A stretch of DNA of 7,007 nt, from assembly GCA_947474415.1 (NCBI GenBank), contig CANJKD010000119.1:1-7007 (forward strand). The letters are read 5' to 3'. This DNA comes from Burkholderiales bacterium. GTDB taxonomy: Bacteria; Pseudomonadota; Gammaproteobacteria; Burkholderiales; Burkholderiaceae_C. Within the stretch, counting starts at the first letter, position 1. Every line of letters starts with the position of its first letter. A model generated the notes under the pieces. That model saw only the letters and a program-made list of their open reading frames with translations, was not told the DNA's origin and did no database searches. Both the position numbers and the translations under genes were made by a program. Below, piece by piece: positions 5,612 through 7,007 of the stretch.

Positions 5612-5628
5612 TGGCCGGCGGCCGGCCA
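5612..5628 (-). other. Perfect GC hairpin between the AhpD-like and GT4 genes
   Basis: TGGCCGG (5612-5618) and CCGGCCA (5622-5628) form a 7-bp all-complementary stem with a 3-nt loop. On the minus strand it begins immediately after the TGA stop of the AhpD-like gene. No T-run follows within the remaining 17 bases before the glycosyltransferase ATG, so full rho-independent termination is unlikely. It may act as a transcript-stabilising or partial-attenuation structure that sets the ratio between upstream and downstream genes. Confidence 0.45.
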
Positions 5629-6228
5629 TCAGGCCTTGGGCTTGTCCTTGGGCACGCGGCCCATCAGGTAGAACTCGTCGTTCGGCCGCATCGAAGTCAC
5701 GTTCGCCATGCGGTTCGACAGGCCGAACAGCGCGGTGATGCCGGCGATGTCCCAGGCGTCTTCATCGCTCCAGCCGTGTTCGCGCAGGGCCGCGAAGTCG
5801 GCATCCGTGACGGCATGCGAGGCGCTGCACACCTTCATCGCGAAGCTCAGCATCGCGGTCTGGCGCGGCGTGATGTCGGCCTTCAGATAGTTGGTGGCGA
5901 GCTGGTCCGCGATGCGTGGGTTCTTTTCGTAGATTCGCAGGATCGCGCCGTGCGCTACCACGCAGTACAAGCAACCGTTCGCGCCGCTGGTGGCGACGAT
6001 GATCATTTCCTTCTCGCCCTTGGTCAGGCCATCTGGCCCGGTGTCGCGCAGCAGCAGCGCGTCGTGGTAGGCGAAGAAGGCGCGGAACTCGGCGGGCCGG
6101 TGCGCGAAGGTCAGGAAGACGTTGGGCACGAAGCCTGCCTTCTGCTGCACATCGAGGATTTTCTGGCGGATGTCGTCCGGCAGGTTTTCCAGCGTGGGGA
6201 CGGGGAAGCGGCTGATCGGAAATGTCAT
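5629..6228 (-). CDS. AhpD-like / carboxymuconolactone decarboxylase family peroxidase-related protein
   Basis: The 199-residue all-helical protein belongs to the AhpD-like superfamily, in the group called uncharacterised peroxidase-related enzymes. The active-site helix pair has E74 in KGEKEMIIV and then C86-L-Y-C89-x3-H93 in NGCLYCVVAHG. The Glu-x11-CxxC-x3-His spacing equals the proton-relay motif of AhpD, in which the two cysteines cycle as a disulfide to reduce peroxides. The His between the AhpD cysteines is replaced by Tyr88. The N-terminus (DDIRQKILDVQQKAGFVPN) is typical of the group. A strong AGGAG Shine-Dalgarno (6242-6238) lies inside the last codons of the upstream exporter gene, and only 5 bp separate that stop from this ATG, so the two are almost certainly co-translated. 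Cytoplasmic; physiological substrate unknown. It is not an obvious glycan enzyme. Confidence 0.85.
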   Translation of the reverse strand: MTFPISRFPVPTLENLPDDIRQKILDVQQKAGFVPNVFLTFAHRPAEFRAFFAYHDALLLRDTGPDGLTKGEKEMIIVATSGANGCLYCVVAHGAILRIYEKNPRIADQLATNYLKADITPRQTAMLSFAMKVCSASHAVTDADFAALREHGWSDEDAWDIAGITALFGLSNRMANVTSMRPNDEFYLMGRVPKDKPKA

Positions 6229-6233
6229 GGTGC

Positions 6234-7007
6234 TCAGCTCCTGAATTGCATGGCATGCAGCCGCGCGTACAGCCCGCGATGGGCCAGCAGCTCGGCATGG
6301 CTGCCCTGTTCGACAACGCGCCCGGCATTGAGCGCAACGATGCGGTCGGCGCGCTCGATGGTCGAGAGCCGGTGCGCGATGACAAGGCTGGTGCGGCCCT
6401 TCATCAAGGTTTCGAGTGCCTGTTGCACGAGCTGCTCCGATTCGGAATCGAGCGCCGAAGTGGCCTCGTCAAGGATCAGGATCGGCGCGTCTTTGTAGAT
6501 CGCGCGGGCGATGGCGAGGCGCTGGCGCTGTCCGCCCGAGAGCTGCGTGCCGTTGTGGCCGATGACGGTCGCCATGCCTTGCGGCAGGCCGTCGACGAAG
6601 TCGGCAAGGTTCGCGGACACCAGTGCCGCGCGCGCTTTGCTGGCGTCGACGGGCGCACCGAAGCAGACGTTCGCCGCCAGGCTGTCGTTGAACAGCACCA
6701 CGTCCTGGCTGACAAGGGCGAACTGGGCCCGCAAGGCGTTCAGGTTCCACTGCGGCAAGGGCACGCCGTCGAGCGCGACCGTGCCATCACTCGGGTCGAG
6801 AAAGCGCGGCAGCAGGTTCACCAGCGTGCTCTTGCCGGCGCCCGAGGGGCCGACCATCGCGACGGTTTCGCCAGCGCGGATGTCGAGGTCGATGCGGTCC
6901 AGCGCGGGCGGGTTGCCGGCCTCGCCGAAGCGCACCGTCACGCCGCGCAGCGACAGCTCGCCGCGCGCGCGGCCATCGCCGCCGGGCACGTGCGTGCCGC
7001 TGGTTTC
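6234..7007 (-). CDS. msbA: MsbA-type lipid A ABC exporter, C-terminal ATPase domain (5' part outside window)
   Basis: The last 257 residues are visible; the frame is open through the window edge. They form a complete ABC ATPase domain: Walker [10 protein letters not shown] (visible residues 53-61), Q-loop VSQD (Q101), signature LSGGQ (156-160), Walker B ILILDE (176-181, with catalytic E181), D-loop SALD and the switch His in AHRLS (H212). The A-loop aromatic appears to be Phe27 rather than the usual Tyr. Sequence style ([34 protein letters not shown]) is that of half-size type IV exporters such as MsbA, which flip lipid A-core across the inner membrane and carry a six-helix membrane domain at the N-terminus, here off the window. 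The nearby LPS-type glycosyltransferases support MsbA over other exporters of the same fold, but the membrane domain would be needed to be certain. The in-frame GTG at 6989 is internal, not a start. Confidence 0.8.
   Translation of the reverse strand, partial: ETSGTHVPGGDGRARGELSLRGVTVRFGEAGNPPALDRIDLDIRAGETVAMVGPSGAGKSTLVNLLPRFLDPSDGTVALDGVPLPQWNLNALRAQFALVSQDVVLFNDSLAANVCFGAPVDASKARAALVSANLADFVDGLPQGMATVIGHNGTQLSGGQRQRLAIARAIYKDAPILILDEATSALDSESEQLVQQALETLMKGRTSLVIAHRLSTIERADRIVALNAGRVVEQGSHAELLAHRGLYARLHAMQFRS
6238..6242 (-). promoter_or_regulatory. Shine-Dalgarno AGGAG of the AhpD-like gene, inside the exporter's end
   Basis: On the minus strand AGGAG precedes the ATG at 6228 by 9 nt and overlaps the final codons of the ABC exporter. 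It is the clearest ribosome-binding site in the window; most neighbours lack a good one. The arrangement favours translational coupling. Confidence 0.7.

Noticed and set aside
5548..6498. Plus-strand open frame (316 codons) opposite the AhpD-like and exporter genes
   Set aside because: The minus strand carries intact catalytic and Walker motifs here; the plus translation has none.

Overview
The window is GC-rich (roughly two-thirds G+C by eye), densely packed and strongly GC-biased at third codon positions. Gene content and protein style suggest a betaproteobacterium, most likely Burkholderiales/Comamonadaceae-like. That assignment is inferred from general familiarity and was not tested by a search.

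Left part (1-983, + strand): a toxin-antitoxin patch. It holds the last 31 codons of a small basic protein in the antitoxin position, a complete PIN-domain toxin, then a separate VapB-like ribbon-helix-helix antitoxin gene. In the place where this antitoxin's VapC toxin should begin, overlapping the antitoxin stop, there is only a 28-residue remnant interrupted by an in-frame stop. The antitoxin therefore looks orphaned.

Middle and right part (989-7007): a surface-glycan (LPS core/O-antigen type) region. A GT2 glycosyltransferase runs on the + strand (989-1828). It converges on a minus-strand series that reads right to left: C-terminal part of an MsbA-type ABC exporter, AhpD/carboxymuconolactone-decarboxylase-like protein, GT4-type glycosyltransferase, zinc-ribbon-like SAM methyltransferase, second SAM methyltransferase, second GT2 glycosyltransferase. 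The two convergent GT2 genes share one CTAG tetranucleotide for both stop codons.

Likely joint role: the three glycosyltransferases and two methyltransferases would assemble and modify an outer-membrane saccharide, while the MsbA-like exporter flips lipid A-core across the inner membrane. The AhpD-like gene has no obvious glycan role, but it is tightly coupled to the exporter gene (5-bp gap, strong Shine-Dalgarno inside the exporter's last codons). Short perfect hairpins lie directly after the stop codons of two minus-strand genes. A 99-bp gap with a possible promoter separates the two methyltransferase genes. No RNA genes, insertion sequences or CRISPR arrays were seen. All the families are recognisable; I did not find a clearly new biological system. 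The most unusual items are the toxin relic and the redox-type gene inside the glycan operon.
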